Below are positions 51,913-62,991 of a DNA stretch of 64,000 nucleotides, in pieces. The notes beneath the pieces are model-generated. The model was not told where the DNA came from and made no database searches. It saw only the letters and a program-made list of their open reading frames with translations. A program made the position numbers and the translations under genes. Numbering within the stretch: the first letter of the stretch is position 1; the number at the start of each line of letters is the position of its first letter. This DNA comes from Halomonas sp. (GTDB lineage Bacteria > Pseudomonadota > Gammaproteobacteria > Pseudomonadales > Halomonadaceae): contig NZ_JAGOBJ010000001.1 in assembly GCF_017983445.1 (NCBI RefSeq), positions 189,632 to 253,631 of the forward strand, given 5' to 3'.

Positions 51913-54513
51913 ATGCGTGATGACAAACAATCCTCGGCAGTCACTGAGAACGGCCTGGATGATATGGTCGCCTCCAGTGACACAGGGGCAAGGAAACCTG
52001 ACGGCGTACCCGGTAAGCTGCTGGTAAGTATTGCAGCTGTGTGGTCGCTGTTTCAGCTATGGATTGCATCGCCACTTCCTTATATTGTCGGTTTCGGCGT
52101 TTTTAGTGCTACTGAAGCACGTTCCATTCACTTAGCGTTCGCGCTCTTTTTGGCCTTTATGGCCTATCCTGCGTTAAAGCGTTCACCGCGTGATCGCATC
52201 CCTTTACAAGACTGGGCGTTTGCAGCGGTCGCCGCATTCTGCGGTGCGTATCTGTTTATTTTTTATTCGGACCTGGCGCAACGCCCGGGACGACCCATTA
52301 CCCAGGATATCGTGATTGGGATACTGGGCATTGTGATGCTGCTTGAAGCCACGCGGCGCGCGCTCGGCCCGCCGTTAACGGTCGTTGCCGCCATCTTTAT
52401 TGCCTACTCTCTGTTTGGCCCTTATATGCCGGGCATTCTGGCTCATCGCGGGGTTAGCCTGGGTGGCTTGATCAACCACCAGTGGCTGGGAACGCAAGGG
52501 GTCTTCGGTATCGCGCTGGGGGTATCAACAAGTTTTGTATTCCTGTTTGTATTGTTTGGTGCTCTGCTTGATAAGGCTGGTGCTGGCAACTATTTTATTA
52601 AGTTGGCTTTTTCAATGCTGGGTCACCTTAAAGGCGGGCCAGCAAAGGCAGCGGTAGTTGCCTCGGGAATGACAGGGTTGATTTCGGGATCGTCGATCGC
52701 CAATACGGTGACGACAGGTACCTTTACTATTCCTATGATGAAGCGTGTCGGCTTTAGTGCTGAAAAAGCCGGGGCAGTTGAGGTTTCGGCATCTGTTAAT
52801 GGTCAGATCATGCCGCCCGTCATGGGGGCCGCCGCTTTTTTAATGGTCGAGTATGTTGGCATTCCCTATGTTGAAGTGATTAAACACGCTTTCTTGCCAG
52901 CCGTTATTTCCTATATCGCGCTAATGTATATCGTTCATTTGGAAGCTCTCAAAGCCAATATGAAAGGGTTACCCTCAAGTAATCCAGCGCGCCCGTTACT
53001 CAACAAGATCATTGGTTTTTTAACCGGTCTGTTGCTTCTCATGGGGCTTTCGGTAGCGGTTTACTATGGCCTTGGATGGCTCAAGCCTTTACTGGGCGAT
53101 GCTACACCATGGGTAATTGCGGTGGGCTTGACTGTTATGTATGTGGGGTTACTGAAAGTTGGTTCTAACTATCCCGAATTAGAACTCGATGACCCCAGCT
53201 CTAGGGTTATCAAACTGCCTCAGACGCGTCCAACTTTGATGGTGGGTTTGCACTTTATCTTGCCGGTCATCGTGCTGGTCTGGTGTCTGATGGTTGAGCG
53301 TCTTTCGCCTGGTCTTTCAGCATTTTGGGCCACTATGTTCATGATCTTTATCATGGTAACGCAACGCCCTATTATCGCGATTTTCCGCGGACGTAGCCAA
53401 ATGTCGGCCGATATTAAAGAGGGCTTTCTAGACTTATGGGACGGCTTAGTAACCGGTGCTCGTAATATGATTGGTATCGGTATCGCGACTGCCACGGCGG
53501 GTATCGTGGTGGGCGCCGTATCGCAAACCGGTGTAGGCTTAGTGCTGGCCGATGTGGTGGAGCTGTTGTCAGGCGGTAACCTGATGATGATCCTGCTGCT
53601 TACCGCGCTGCTGAGCTTAATTTTGGGTATGGGCTTGCCGACAACGGCCAACTACATCGTGGTGTCGGCATTGATGGCACCGGTTATCGTGATGCTGGGT
53701 CAGCAAAACGGACTGATTGTGCCGCTCATCGCTGTTCACCTGTTCGTCTTCTACTTCGGCATTATGGCGGATGTCACCCCACCGGTGGGCTTGGCTTCCT
53801 TTGCCGCCGCAGCGATCTCGGGAGGCGACCCGATACGCACAGGCTTCCAGGCGTTCTACTACAGTCTGCGTACGGCAGCACTGCCATTCTTGTTCATCTT
53901 TAACACGGATCTTCTGTTAATTGATGTCACGGTCATACAGGGCGTCGTGGTATTTATTGTGGCAACGATCGCCATGCTGATTTTTGCCGCCGGTACCCAG
54001 GGCTATATGCTGACGCGTAACCGCTGGTACGAATCACTGCTGTTACTGCTGGTCGCCTTTACGCTTTTCCGCCCCGGCTTTTGGATGGACAAGATTCATG
54101 ATCCGTATGAGTCGGTGCCCCCAGCACAGCTTGCCGAGGCGTTAGAGCGTGTAGAAGACGGCAGTAATCTTCGCGTACAGATTGCCGGTGAAGATGCTTT
54201 TGGCGCCCCTTTGTCGACCTACATTCTGGTGCCGGTGCCCAATGGTGAAACCGGAGCAGAACGGTTGGAAAATCTGGGTATCGAGCTTTATGTCGATGGT
54301 GATCAAACGCTGGTTGACTTCGTCGAGTTTGGTAGCCCGGCGGCAGAATTAGGCTTTGATTTCGACCAGGAAATTACCGAAGTGCTCGCGCCCGTCAACC
54401 GTTGGACGAAAGAGTGGATGTGGCTGCCTGCATTGCTGCTCTTTGGCTTGGTAGTCCTCATGCAGCGCCGTCGGCGTCTTCAAGAACCTGATGACACGCT
54501 GGCCAAAGCATAA
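51913..54513 (+). CDS. TRAP transporter fused permease (4TM-12TM), TAXI type
   Basis: 866-residue fusion of the small and large TRAP subunits. The first 45 residues are hydrophilic. Then come the DctQ-like segments, followed by the DctM-like core with GMTGLISGSSIANTVTTGTF, NGQIMPPVMGAAAFLMVEY and LGMGLPTTANYIVVSALMAP. The last 150 residues hold a periplasmic-looking insert (about 720-840) of DUF3394 type with a PDZ-like GSPAAELGFDFDQEIT, and a final membrane helix. Cotranscribed with the TAXI gene and uspA. Confidence 0.9.
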   Translation: MRDDKQSSAVTENGLDDMVASSDTGARKPDGVPGKLLVSIAAVWSLFQLWIASPLPYIVGFGVFSATEARSIHLAFALFLAFMAYPALKRSPRDRIPLQDWAFAAVAAFCGAYLFIFYSDLAQRPGRPITQDIVIGILGIVMLLEATRRALGPPLTVVAAIFIAYSLFGPYMPGILAHRGVSLGGLINHQWLGTQGVFGIALGVSTSFVFLFVLFGALLDKAGAGNYFIKLAFSMLGHLKGGPAKAAVVASGMTGLISGSSIANTVTTGTFTIPMMKRVGFSAEKAGAVEVSASVNGQIMPPVMGAAAFLMVEYVGIPYVEVIKHAFLPAVISYIALMYIVHLEALKANMKGLPSSNPARPLLNKIIGFLTGLLLLMGLSVAVYYGLGWLKPLLGDATPWVIAVGLTVMYVGLLKVGSNYPELELDDPSSRVIKLPQTRPTLMVGLHFILPVIVLVWCLMVERLSPGLSAFWATMFMIFIMVTQRPIIAIFRGRSQMSADIKEGFLDLWDGLVTGARNMIGIGIATATAGIVVGAVSQTGVGLVLADVVELLSGGNLMMILLLTALLSLILGMGLPTTANYIVVSALMAPVIVMLGQQNGLIVPLIAVHLFVFYFGIMADVTPPVGLASFAAAAISGGDPIRTGFQAFYYSLRTAALPFLFIFNTDLLLIDVTVIQGVVVFIVATIAMLIFAAGTQGYMLTRNRWYESLLLLLVAFTLFRPGFWMDKIHDPYESVPPAQLAEALERVEDGSNLRVQIAGEDAFGAPLSTYILVPVPNGETGAERLENLGIELYVDGDQTLVDFVEFGSPAAELGFDFDQEITEVLAPVNRWTKEWMWLPALLLFGLVVLMQRRRRLQEPDDTLAKA

Positions 54514-54524
54514 CGGAGGTTGCT

Positions 54525-54953
54525 ATGTACCAGAAAGTACTGCTACCCGTTGATTTGAATGAGGAGGCCTCCTGGAAAAAAGCGTTGCCCACGGCGGTAA
54601 CGCTTTGCCAGACCTTCGGTGCATCGCTGCATATTGTCAGCGTGCTACCTGAATTTAAGATGCCCATGGTGGGCGCTTATTTTCCCAAGAATTTTTCAGA
54701 AAAGGCGAATGCGGCCATGAAAGAGGCGCAGCATACGTTTATTCAGGAAAATGTACCGGAGGACATTCAAACCCAGAGCATCATTGTCGATGGATCGCCT
54801 TGGGAGGCGATTATCAAGGTCGGTAAAGAGGTAGATGCTGACCTCATCGTGATGGCCTCGCATACCAAGCATAAGTTTGTAGACTATGTGCTGGGGCCTA
54901 ATGCCGAGCATGTGGTTCACCACGCCAAGGTGTCGGTCATGATTGTGCGTTAA
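54525..54953 (+). CDS. Universal stress protein (UspA family)
   Basis: 142-residue UspA-domain protein. It starts YQKVLLPVDLNEEASWKKAL and ends with the ATP-binding pattern HTKHKFVDYVLGPNAEHVVH then KVSVMIVR; G-2x-G-9x-S/T is approximated by VLGPNAEHVVHHAKVS. Eleven bases after the permease stop, so part of the TAXI operon. In Halomonas elongata the UspA protein TeaD, encoded next to the TeaABC TRAP carrier, modulates transport; a similar role is inferred here. Confidence 0.88.
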   Translation: MYQKVLLPVDLNEEASWKKALPTAVTLCQTFGASLHIVSVLPEFKMPMVGAYFPKNFSEKANAAMKEAQHTFIQENVPEDIQTQSIIVDGSPWEAIIKVGKEVDADLIVMASHTKHKFVDYVLGPNAEHVVHHAKVSVMIVR

Positions 54954-54985
54954 GCACTTACCCATTTTTGATGGCAGGCACTTTG

Positions 54986-55018
54986 AAAACCCCAGCTTAC
55001 CCAGGCTGGGGTTTTTTT
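54986..55018 (+). terminator. Terminator of the TAXI operon
   Basis: Stem AACCCCAGC / GCTGGGGTT followed by seven T, 33 bases after the uspA stop. Confidence 0.9.
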
Positions 55019-55201
55019 ATCGATAGGTGATGCTTTACGGTTAAAGTAAATTTTTATACATAACAATCACCTACCTTTCTGCCTGTGGGTATTAAAAAAG
55101 TCGTGTTTCGCCTGACCTGAATAGTGAGATCGCGTACTCTTATAGAGTCTCTATCAATGGCTCTCTAGCAACGTTTTAGAGTCAGGCTCTATGAGGAAAT
55201 A

Positions 55202-55720
55202 ATGATGAAAGCCTTATTAATGGGAGGGCTGCTGCTGGCTTTGTGCATCCCCCAAATGGGAATGGCTGGTGAATCAGAAGCTTTAGACGCGCCCAAAGGC
55301 GCAGTACTGCTAGAAATTAGAGGCAATATTACCCATGAAAATGCAGTTGAAGGCGCGCACTTTGATTTTGAGATGTTGAAAGATCTTCCCCAGTTTGGTT
55401 TTGATACCGGTACGCCCTGGACCAGTGGTGTGAGCTATTACTCTGGCCCATTGATGCGTGATCTGATGGAGCGTGTCGGCGCCAACAGTGAAGTGATAAG
55501 GGTATCGGCGCTCAATGGCTACGAAGCGGAAATTCCAGTAAGTGATTTTTACGAGTATGACGTGATACTCGCGCTTGAGCGTGATAACGAACAAATGCCT
55601 ATTCGGGAGTATGGGCCTCTATGGGTACTGTATCCATTTGATAATAATGAAACCCTGTTAAGTGAGAAAATACGTTTTAGAGCGGTGTGGCAGGTGATGC
55701 GTATAGATGCGTTTAAGTAA
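55202..55720 (+). CDS. Exported molybdopterin-domain protein, sensor-kinase partner
   Basis: 172-residue protein with a signal peptide (about residues 1-22, ending GMAG) and a small oxidoreductase-molybdopterin-like fold: [44 protein letters not shown] and [11 protein letters not shown]. It lacks most of a full sulfite-oxidase domain, so it may bind a ligand and not be an enzyme. Its end overlaps the histidine kinase gene by 14 bases, suggesting a periplasmic partner that presents a signal to the kinase. Start 55202 or the next ATG codon. Confidence 0.75.
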   Translation: MMKALLMGGLLLALCIPQMGMAGESEALDAPKGAVLLEIRGNITHENAVEGAHFDFEMLKDLPQFGFDTGTPWTSGVSYYSGPLMRDLMERVGANSEVIRVSALNGYEAEIPVSDFYEYDVILALERDNEQMPIREYGPLWVLYPFDNNETLLSEKIRFRAVWQVMRIDAFK

Positions 55721-57950
55721 CTCTGTAACGCGGCCTCCCAGCATGCTGCGTTATCCTCGCCGCCTTAAGCTAGTGGCCATAATTACCGTACTGTTGTTTG
55801 CTGCAGCACTGGTCGTTGCCGCGCTTGCCTCATGGCGGCAGGATAATCTTACCCAAAGCCTTCGTGAAGATACCTCTTGGGTGGTATACAAGCTTGATCG
55901 TGATGCGGTGCAGCTTCTTAACCACTTTCTTGCCACAGCCCGTACAGAAATTACCCCGTCGGCTCAAAACGAGCTGAACATGCGCTTTGAGCTTTTATAC
56001 AGTCGCCTTACGTTGCTTCAGAATGGTGAGGTCAGCTCGCTGCTGCATACCATTGATGGTGCCAGTGGACTGATGGCGAACATACAGCTGCAGATGCAAG
56101 CACTGGATGCCATGTTTGCGCCGTATGGCGAACTTGAATCGCTGCCGGTTGACGCGCTTGAAACCACATTGGATAGGCTGGCGCGATTAACTGAACGGTT
56201 TGTGATTACGATTAACGGCTATTTGGCGGAGTCAGCCACTGAAGAGCGTATTTTGCTGAGTACGCTCTATAAGCTTTTGATGACGCTGCTGCTGGGTATG
56301 AGTCTTGCCGTACTGTTAGTGATTGGTTTTTTGCTGCGTGAAATGCGTGAAAGCGCTGCCGCCAGGCGTGAGCAGGAGCAGCTAAGTCGGCAACTGGAAG
56401 TCACTGCCGAGCAGGCGCAGGCTGCTAACCATGCTAAATCGGACTTTCTGGCCATGGTGAGTCATGAAATTCGCACGCCGCTTAACGGCGTGATTGGCAT
56501 GAGCGAGCTGCTGCGCGAACCGGCAAGTCCGACCCAGGTGGAAGATTACGCTCGGACTATTCACGATAGCGCCAACCAACTGCTAGCCATGATCAATGAA
56601 ATTCTCGATTTCTCTAAAATTGAAGCTGGCCACTTAACCCTTGAAACCACACCAACGGCGTTAAAGCCCTTGATTGATAGCGTGGTGGCGCTCTTTGAGC
56701 CGCGTGCGCAGGCGAAAGGCCTGGCATTAAAGGTCAATATCGACGCGCTGGTGCCCCCCTGGATCATGATTGATGCCGGTCGTTTTAGGCAGATACTGCT
56801 TAACCTGGTGGCCAATGCGACGAAGTTCACCGACCACGGAGAGGTGCGCATTTGTGTCTCTTCGACGGTTGATAAGCTGCTGCTCGAAGTCATTGATACC
56901 GGCTGTGGGCTCAGCGAGGAGCAGCAGGGCATCTTGTTTGAACCCTTCCAACAGGCAAACTCATCCATTGCCCGCCGTTTTGGCGGAACCGGGCTTGGGC
57001 TTGCGATCTGCAAGCGGTTGAGCGAGGCCATGCAGGGGCGTTTGGGTGTGCAGAGCCAGCCAGGGCAGGGCAGTATCTTTTGGTGTGAATTACCGTTGGT
57101 CAAGGCTAGCCCGGCGACCGCCTCCTTACCTCATGACCCGACGGGTGACTTTGCGGGTACCTCGCTACTGCTGGTCGAAGATAACGCAGTCAATCGCAAA
57201 GTGGCGACGAGCCTTTTATCACGCTTGGGGTGTGACGTTATCTGTGCAGAGAATGGCGAGGATGCGCTAAGCATGGCGAAATCCCTGCAGATTCATTTAA
57301 TCTTCATGGATATTCAGCTACCGGATATGGATGGCCTGATGGTCACCCAACGTCTGCGCGAGCAGGGCGGCTCGCTGGCTCAGGTGCCGATTGTGGCCAT
57401 GACCGCTGGTGGCAATGATCGCCAGCGCTGCCTTGCCGCGGGTATGAATGACTACATTACCAAGCCGCTTTCCTTATTGGCGCTGAGTAACGTGCTTACG
57501 CTGCACCTCTTGTCGTCAAGGCAAGATTTACGGCTACCCCCGCTCAATTCGCCCAATGACGATGCATCAGAGCACGGATTACTCAATATCAGCACACTGC
57601 ATATGCTGCTGGAAAACCTGGGAAGTGGACGCTTAATCCAGCTTATGGTGCTTTATCAACAGCAGGTAAGCGATTATCTCTTACAGCTAGCGGCCTACCT
57701 GGCGGCAACCGAAGGGCTGTTTGATGAACAGCTGCAACAGGTCGCACGGGTAGCGCACCAGCTACGCGGTGAATCATTGAGCATGGGCGCGGAGCAACTA
57801 GCGGATGACGCCCGGCGTCTCGAGCTATTGGTTTATGAAGAGGCGCGCACCGCGTGCCAGCTGGACAGCACGTTTAGTGAATTACGCCATAACGCTGCCC
57901 GAACGCTCACCGAGCTTGAAAGGTGGCAGCGCGACTTTCTGCAAAGCTAG
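55707..57950 (+). CDS. Hybrid histidine kinase (HisKA-HATPase-REC-HPt)
   Basis: 747-residue membrane sensor. Membrane helices at about 21-41 and 188-210 enclose a helical periplasmic region. HisKA has the phosphorylated H253 in [14 protein letters not shown]. The ATPase domain has [24 protein letters not shown] and [13 protein letters not shown]. The receiver domain (about 490-610) has [11 protein letters not shown] and the phospho-acceptor Asp in [11 protein letters not shown]. The C-terminal HPt domain carries AHQLRGES. This is the ArcB/BarA-like layout. It overlaps the preceding exported-protein gene and no output regulator is adjacent, so phosphate must be passed to a regulator elsewhere. 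Start could also be the ATG at 55743. Confidence 0.9.
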   Translation: MRLSNSVTRPPSMLRYPRRLKLVAIITVLLFAAALVVAALASWRQDNLTQSLREDTSWVVYKLDRDAVQLLNHFLATARTEITPSAQNELNMRFELLYSRLTLLQNGEVSSLLHTIDGASGLMANIQLQMQALDAMFAPYGELESLPVDALETTLDRLARLTERFVITINGYLAESATEERILLSTLYKLLMTLLLGMSLAVLLVIGFLLREMRESAAARREQEQLSRQLEVTAEQAQAANHAKSDFLAMVSHEIRTPLNGVIGMSELLREPASPTQVEDYARTIHDSANQLLAMINEILDFSKIEAGHLTLETTPTALKPLIDSVVALFEPRAQAKGLALKVNIDALVPPWIMIDAGRFRQILLNLVANATKFTDHGEVRICVSSTVDKLLLEVIDTGCGLSEEQQGILFEPFQQANSSIARRFGGTGLGLAICKRLSEAMQGRLGVQSQPGQGSIFWCELPLVKASPATASLPHDPTGDFAGTSLLLVEDNAVNRKVATSLLSRLGCDVICAENGEDALSMAKSLQIHLIFMDIQLPDMDGLMVTQRLREQGGSLAQVPIVAMTAGGNDRQRCLAAGMNDYITKPLSLLALSNVLTLHLLSSRQDLRLPPLNSPNDDASEHGLLNISTLHMLLENLGSGRLIQLMVLYQQQVSDYLLQLAAYLAATEGLFDEQLQQVARVAHQLRGESLSMGAEQLADDARRLELLVYEEARTACQLDSTFSELRHNAARTLTELERWQRDFLQS

Positions 57951-57978
57951 TTTCTGAAAAAAAGCTAGTTTCTGAAAA
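57943..57978 (+). repeat. 18-base tandem duplication across the kinase stop codon
   Basis: AAAGCTAGTTTCTGAAAA occurs twice head to tail (57943-57960 and 57961-57978) without mismatch. The first copy contains the TAG stop of the kinase gene, so the protein is not changed. Confidence 0.9.
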
Positions 57979-58146
57979 GTTAGCGACAGTGGAAGCTGAC
58001 TGATAATGCCGGTGTTATGGGGGACGGCCGATTATCTTCTACCAAGGGATGATGATTAATCCCGTCCTCGTGCCCTATCGTCGTAGCCAATAATAAACAA
58101 TACTGTCAAAGCACGTTTAATAATCATAATACTCAGGAGCCTTGTC

Positions 58147-59667
<1,521 letters not shown>

Positions 59668-59703
59668 GGCATCGTCGTGCTTTAAATGAAGGGATGCATA
59701 CGG

Positions 59704-59732
59704 AAAACCCCGGCCATTAGGCCGGGGTTTTT
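59704..59732 (+). terminator. Terminator after aldehyde dehydrogenase gene
   Basis: Stem AACCCCGGCC / GGCCGGGGTT with a four-base loop and T-run. Confidence 0.9.
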
Positions 59733-59784
59733 ATTTACAACGCGAGCGTCTGTTTAAAGCCGAGCGTTTAGCGCTGAAGTACAC

Positions 59785-60198
59785 TTATTGCGTGATGGCT
59801 TCTTCATCGTCTTCATGTTGGTCAGGAGCGCCGTGTCTACCGTGGCCTTTACCTTCACCGCGGTGTTCGTCACGCACTTCTTTCATGGCATTTTTCAGGG
59901 CTTCGCGCTCTTCTTCAGAAAGAATGTCCGCTACTTTTTCCTGATGCTCTTCACGCAGTGCCTGCATGGCCTGGTAATGTTCTGCGTTAAGCTCGTTGAG
60001 GGCGGCTTGCTGCTCTTCGTTTAGCCCGGCGCGCTCATACACTTCCTGGCGGCGTTCTTCCATGCGCTGGTGGAAGGCTTCGCGATCAACGTCTGAACCA
60101 TGCTCAGCGTGCTGGTTTGCCTGCGCTGCAAAAGCCAGCGGCGTTAGTACGAACGCGAGCAGAGCTGGAGCAAAAATTTGGCGTAATGACATTTTCAT
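59785..60198 (-). CDS. Spy/CpxP-like periplasmic protein
   Basis: 137-residue exported protein. Signal peptide about residues 1-25 (ending AFAAQA). The mature part is highly charged and helical with two LTxxQ-like repeats (AGLNEEQQAAL and ILSEEEREAL), as in Spy/CpxP chaperones and metal-resistance proteins. The His/Asp/Glu-rich C-terminus (HGRHGAPDQHEDDEE) might bind metal. AGGAGG lies just before the ATG. Divergent from the lipoprotein-esterase gene. The family acts in envelope stress; the exact ligand is not known. Confidence 0.8.
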   Translation of the reverse strand: MKMSLRQIFAPALLAFVLTPLAFAAQANQHAEHGSDVDREAFHQRMEERRQEVYERAGLNEEQQAALNELNAEHYQAMQALREEHQEKVADILSEEEREALKNAMKEVRDEHRGEGKGHGRHGAPDQHEDDEEAITQ

Positions 60199-60255
60199 AA
60201 CGTACCTCCTGGTAAGTTGACGATGTCAGTATCAGGCGGGGGAGTGCAAACCGTA

Positions 60256-60270
60256 TGCACAGAGTGTGCA
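60256..60270. promoter_or_regulatory. Inverted repeat in the Spy-like gene promoter region
   Basis: TGCACA-GAG-TGTGCA, perfect six-base arms, about 58 bases before the Spy-like start. Possible operator; binder unknown. Confidence 0.3.
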
Positions 60271-60383
60271 ACAAAAGTGATGTTGGAGGACTATGGGTAT
60301 TTTGCTAAATACTGTTTGCTCATAAGCACTGTCTTCTCGTAAGTACTCACTGAACATAAGCACTTTCTTCGAAGGAACTATAA

Positions 60384-61322
60384 ATGCCAGACGCCCGCTT
60401 TGTTCGCCACTACCTTGGCCTGGGCACGCTTGCTCTGCTGCTTAGTGGATGTACAGCAACGCACTATGCCAATAACGTTGTCAATAACGAAACCCATAAT
60501 GGTGAAACGGCTATTGAACAGCGTATATCACAGCGCGATGCGGTTACCTTTACGCGTCTTGATTCGCAGCCGTATACCCCGGTGGATTGGCCGCAAACAC
60601 TGAATGCTCAGGTACTGCTCCCCAACACTCCAGGCGTGGAGCTGCGTCCGGCGGCGTTGATTGTCCATGGTGGCGGCTGGCGCAATCGTGGCCCAAACGA
60701 TATGCAGGGGATTGCCGAGCAGCTGGCGCGGCAGGGCTATGTCACCGTCAACATCGAGTATCGCTTTGCGCCTGAGTATCAGTTCCCAGCCCAGCTTTAT
60801 GATCTCCAGCAAGCCATGGCCTGGATTCATGCCCATGCTGAAGAGTGGCGCGTGGATACCGACAGAGTGGTAGGGGTTGGCTACTCCTCTGGGGCGCATC
60901 TGGTAAGCCTGTTAGCCTTGGCGGGGGCTGAAGGTCCTCTCGTGATGCCTTATGGCGGCGAGCATGCCCGGCTCGCCGCCGTGGTGGCAGGCGGGCTACC
61001 CAGTGACTTGCTGAAATTCGATGATGGCCCGCTGGTGGTCGACTTTATAGGCGGCACGCGCGCCGAAAAAACCGACGCTTACACGCTTGCCTCCCCCGCT
61101 CGCCAGCTAACCCTTCAAGCGCCGCCTTTTTTCCTGTTCCATGGTAAGTGGGACAGGCTGGTACCCGTCGTCCATGCCATCGATTTCTATCAGGCTCTGC
61201 AAGCACAAGGGACACCGAGCGAGCTTTACCTCCAGCCCTGGCGCGGCCATTTAGCCAGCTTTATATTTCGCAAAAGCGCCATGAAAGCGGCCGTTGCCTT
61301 TTTGAATCGGCAGGTTGAATAA
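60384..61322 (+). CDS. Alpha/beta-hydrolase lipoprotein (carboxylesterase-like)
   Basis: 312-residue hydrolase anchored as a lipoprotein: signal peptide with lipobox LSGC, lipidated C23. Oxyanion motif HGGGW at 95-99, nucleophile S168 in GYSSGAH, acid D257 in GKWDRLVP and H289 in WRGHLASF form a plausible catalytic triad of the BD-FAE/hormone-sensitive-lipase-like group. Acts on an ester at the membrane surface. ATG at 60384 with GAAGGAAC before. Standing alone; substrate unknown. Confidence 0.85.
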   Translation: MPDARFVRHYLGLGTLALLLSGCTATHYANNVVNNETHNGETAIEQRISQRDAVTFTRLDSQPYTPVDWPQTLNAQVLLPNTPGVELRPAALIVHGGGWRNRGPNDMQGIAEQLARQGYVTVNIEYRFAPEYQFPAQLYDLQQAMAWIHAHAEEWRVDTDRVVGVGYSSGAHLVSLLALAGAEGPLVMPYGGEHARLAAVVAGGLPSDLLKFDDGPLVVDFIGGTRAEKTDAYTLASPARQLTLQAPPFFLFHGKWDRLVPVVHAIDFYQALQAQGTPSELYLQPWRGHLASFIFRKSAMKAAVAFLNRQVE

Positions 61323-61450
61323 GACGGTTAGACTTTAGTCGGTTTTTAAACCATGCAAGGCTAGTGACAGTTTCATGGGGTAGCGTTTCAGGCTAGCAGG
61401 TGAATGCCTGTTTCCAATAGTAAATCATCTTATAAAAAAGCGAGCCCGCT

Positions 61451-62464
61451 ATGCCTAACACTTATAGTACCTCTTTGTTGCTTCGTATTAAGCCCTTACT
61501 GGCAGGCGCAACGGTCGCGATTGCTTCATTAGCGATTGCGCTTCCTGCTGCGGCTGAAGATTTTCCCACTCGCCCGCTCAATATGGTCGTAGGGTTTGGT
61601 ACCGGTGGCAGTGCGGATCGTTTAGCCCGCATTATGTCGGGGCCGATCTCAGAAGAGATAGGTGTGCCAATACAAGTCACTAATCGTCCAGGTGCGGGAA
61701 CGCAAGTCGCCTCTAACTACGTCTTGAACGTTCCTGATGATGGCTATACTGTCTACGCATCAACGTTTGCACCTTACTTAACTAATTCGATTCTTATCGG
61801 TGGTGCGGAGTTTAGTGTCGACGATTTTTCGTATATCAACTTTCAGTGGTTCGATTTAGATCTAATCGCTGCGAATAAAGACAGCGGTTATGAAGATCTG
61901 CCAAGCCTACTGGAAGCCATTCGCGACGAGAATACCCAGGTTCGTGGCGCTGTGGTGCAGGGTTCGGCTGGTCATTTAATGGTGCGCTTGCTGCTTGATG
62001 AAGCAGGTATCCCCCAAGACAATCTCAATTTAGTGACCTATAACAGTGGCGGTGAAGCACGCTCAGCCGTGGCGGGTGGTCAGGTGGATTTCGTTTCTAT
62101 TAGTGCACAGGGTAGCGAGGGCATCCGTGAGTTTCTTACCCCGCTGGCCATTGTGAATGATAAGCGCATTGAACAGTGGGATGCGCTTCCTATCAATGAA
62201 GCGCTGGCCCCAATGGAACTTGAAGTACCTGTGCTACAGGGTTCTATGCGTGGCTTTGCTGTGACCAATGAAGTCGAGAGGCAGCATCCAGAGCGATTTG
62301 AGAAGCTATCATCAGCCATTCAAAGTGCTCTTGCGCGCAAAGATGTACAAGAGCAACTTGAGCGCAACGAAATGGGTGGTGTATGGGTTGGCCCAGAGCG
62401 CTCCAATGAGTTGATGCGCGAAAACCATCAAGTATTCGAAAGTTATGCTCACCTACTGAACTGA
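61451..62464 (+). CDS. tctC: Tripartite tricarboxylate transporter binding protein, TctC (Bug) family
   Basis: 337-residue periplasmic binding protein of the TctC/Bug family. Signal peptide about residues 1-36 ending LPAAAE. Motifs: FPTRPLNMVVGFGTGGSADR and NRPGAGTQVASNYV, which form the carboxylate-binding loops. First gene of a tctCBA operon, separated from tctB by a strong hairpin. Substrate may be citrate or another carboxylate; the family is broad. Confidence 0.88.
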   Translation: MPNTYSTSLLLRIKPLLAGATVAIASLAIALPAAAEDFPTRPLNMVVGFGTGGSADRLARIMSGPISEEIGVPIQVTNRPGAGTQVASNYVLNVPDDGYTVYASTFAPYLTNSILIGGAEFSVDDFSYINFQWFDLDLIAANKDSGYEDLPSLLEAIRDENTQVRGAVVQGSAGHLMVRLLLDEAGIPQDNLNLVTYNSGGEARSAVAGGQVDFVSISAQGSEGIREFLTPLAIVNDKRIEQWDALPINEALAPMELEVPVLQGSMRGFAVTNEVERQHPERFEKLSSAIQSALARKDVQEQLERNEMGGVWVGPERSNELMRENHQVFESYAHLLN

Positions 62465-62490
62465 TTTTCCGAAATAATCCTTCCATGATA

Positions 62491-62519
62491 GCTGGCCTCT
62501 CCTGTTAAAAGAGGCCAGC
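62491..62519 (+). promoter_or_regulatory. Stem-loop between tctC and tctB
   Basis: Perfect ten-base stem GCTGGCCTCT / AGAGGCCAGC with a nine-base loop, followed by ATAGGGC and no T-run. Fourth case of a hairpin after a binding-protein gene in this window. Confidence 0.6.
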
Positions 62520-62532
62520 ATAGGGCTTTACC

Positions 62533-62982
62533 ATGTCTGAATATAAACGTGACTATGGGGATTTCTTAGTTCTCATGGGTCTGGCGAGCTTTACGCTATG
62601 GTATCTATTAGACGCCATTCGCGTATCTGCTACTCCGCAAAATCTGCTGCTCATACTGCCTCTTGCCATCATCGTATTGGCAATTATTACGCTTGAATTA
62701 ATCTTGCGTATAAAGCACGGCTCGCTATTTAGGTCTTTAGAGGAAGAGCCGCTTCATAAGACATTGCCCGTAGTGGGATTATTTGCCGCCTATGTCCTGT
62801 CGCTTGAAATTTTAGGATTTGATATTGCCACAGTGATTTTTTTGGCGCTTTTTTTGATTCTTAAAGGTGAGCGCAATTGGCTGTTATTGGGGGGCTATAG
62901 CGTCGCATTTGGGCTCGGTGTTGCGTTCTTTTTCTCGCAAATGCTGCCGTATCCTATGGCATTACTGCTGTTACCCAACTGA
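62533..62982 (+). CDS. tctB: Tripartite tricarboxylate transporter small subunit, TctB family
   Basis: 149-residue membrane protein with four hydrophobic segments (about 12-30, 38-60, 80-98 and 106-140). Weakly conserved as usual for TctB; identified by size, topology and its place between tctC and tctA. Its stop is nine bases before the tctA ATG, with GAGGAGA between. Confidence 0.85.
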   Translation: MSEYKRDYGDFLVLMGLASFTLWYLLDAIRVSATPQNLLLILPLAIIVLAIITLELILRIKHGSLFRSLEEEPLHKTLPVVGLFAAYVLSLEILGFDIATVIFLALFLILKGERNWLLLGGYSVAFGLGVAFFFSQMLPYPMALLLLPN

Positions 62983-62991
62983 GGAGACACC

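Noticed and set aside
57930-57980. CRISPR-like repeat unit at the kinase end
   Set aside because: Only two copies, head to tail with no spacer, so a simple tandem duplication.
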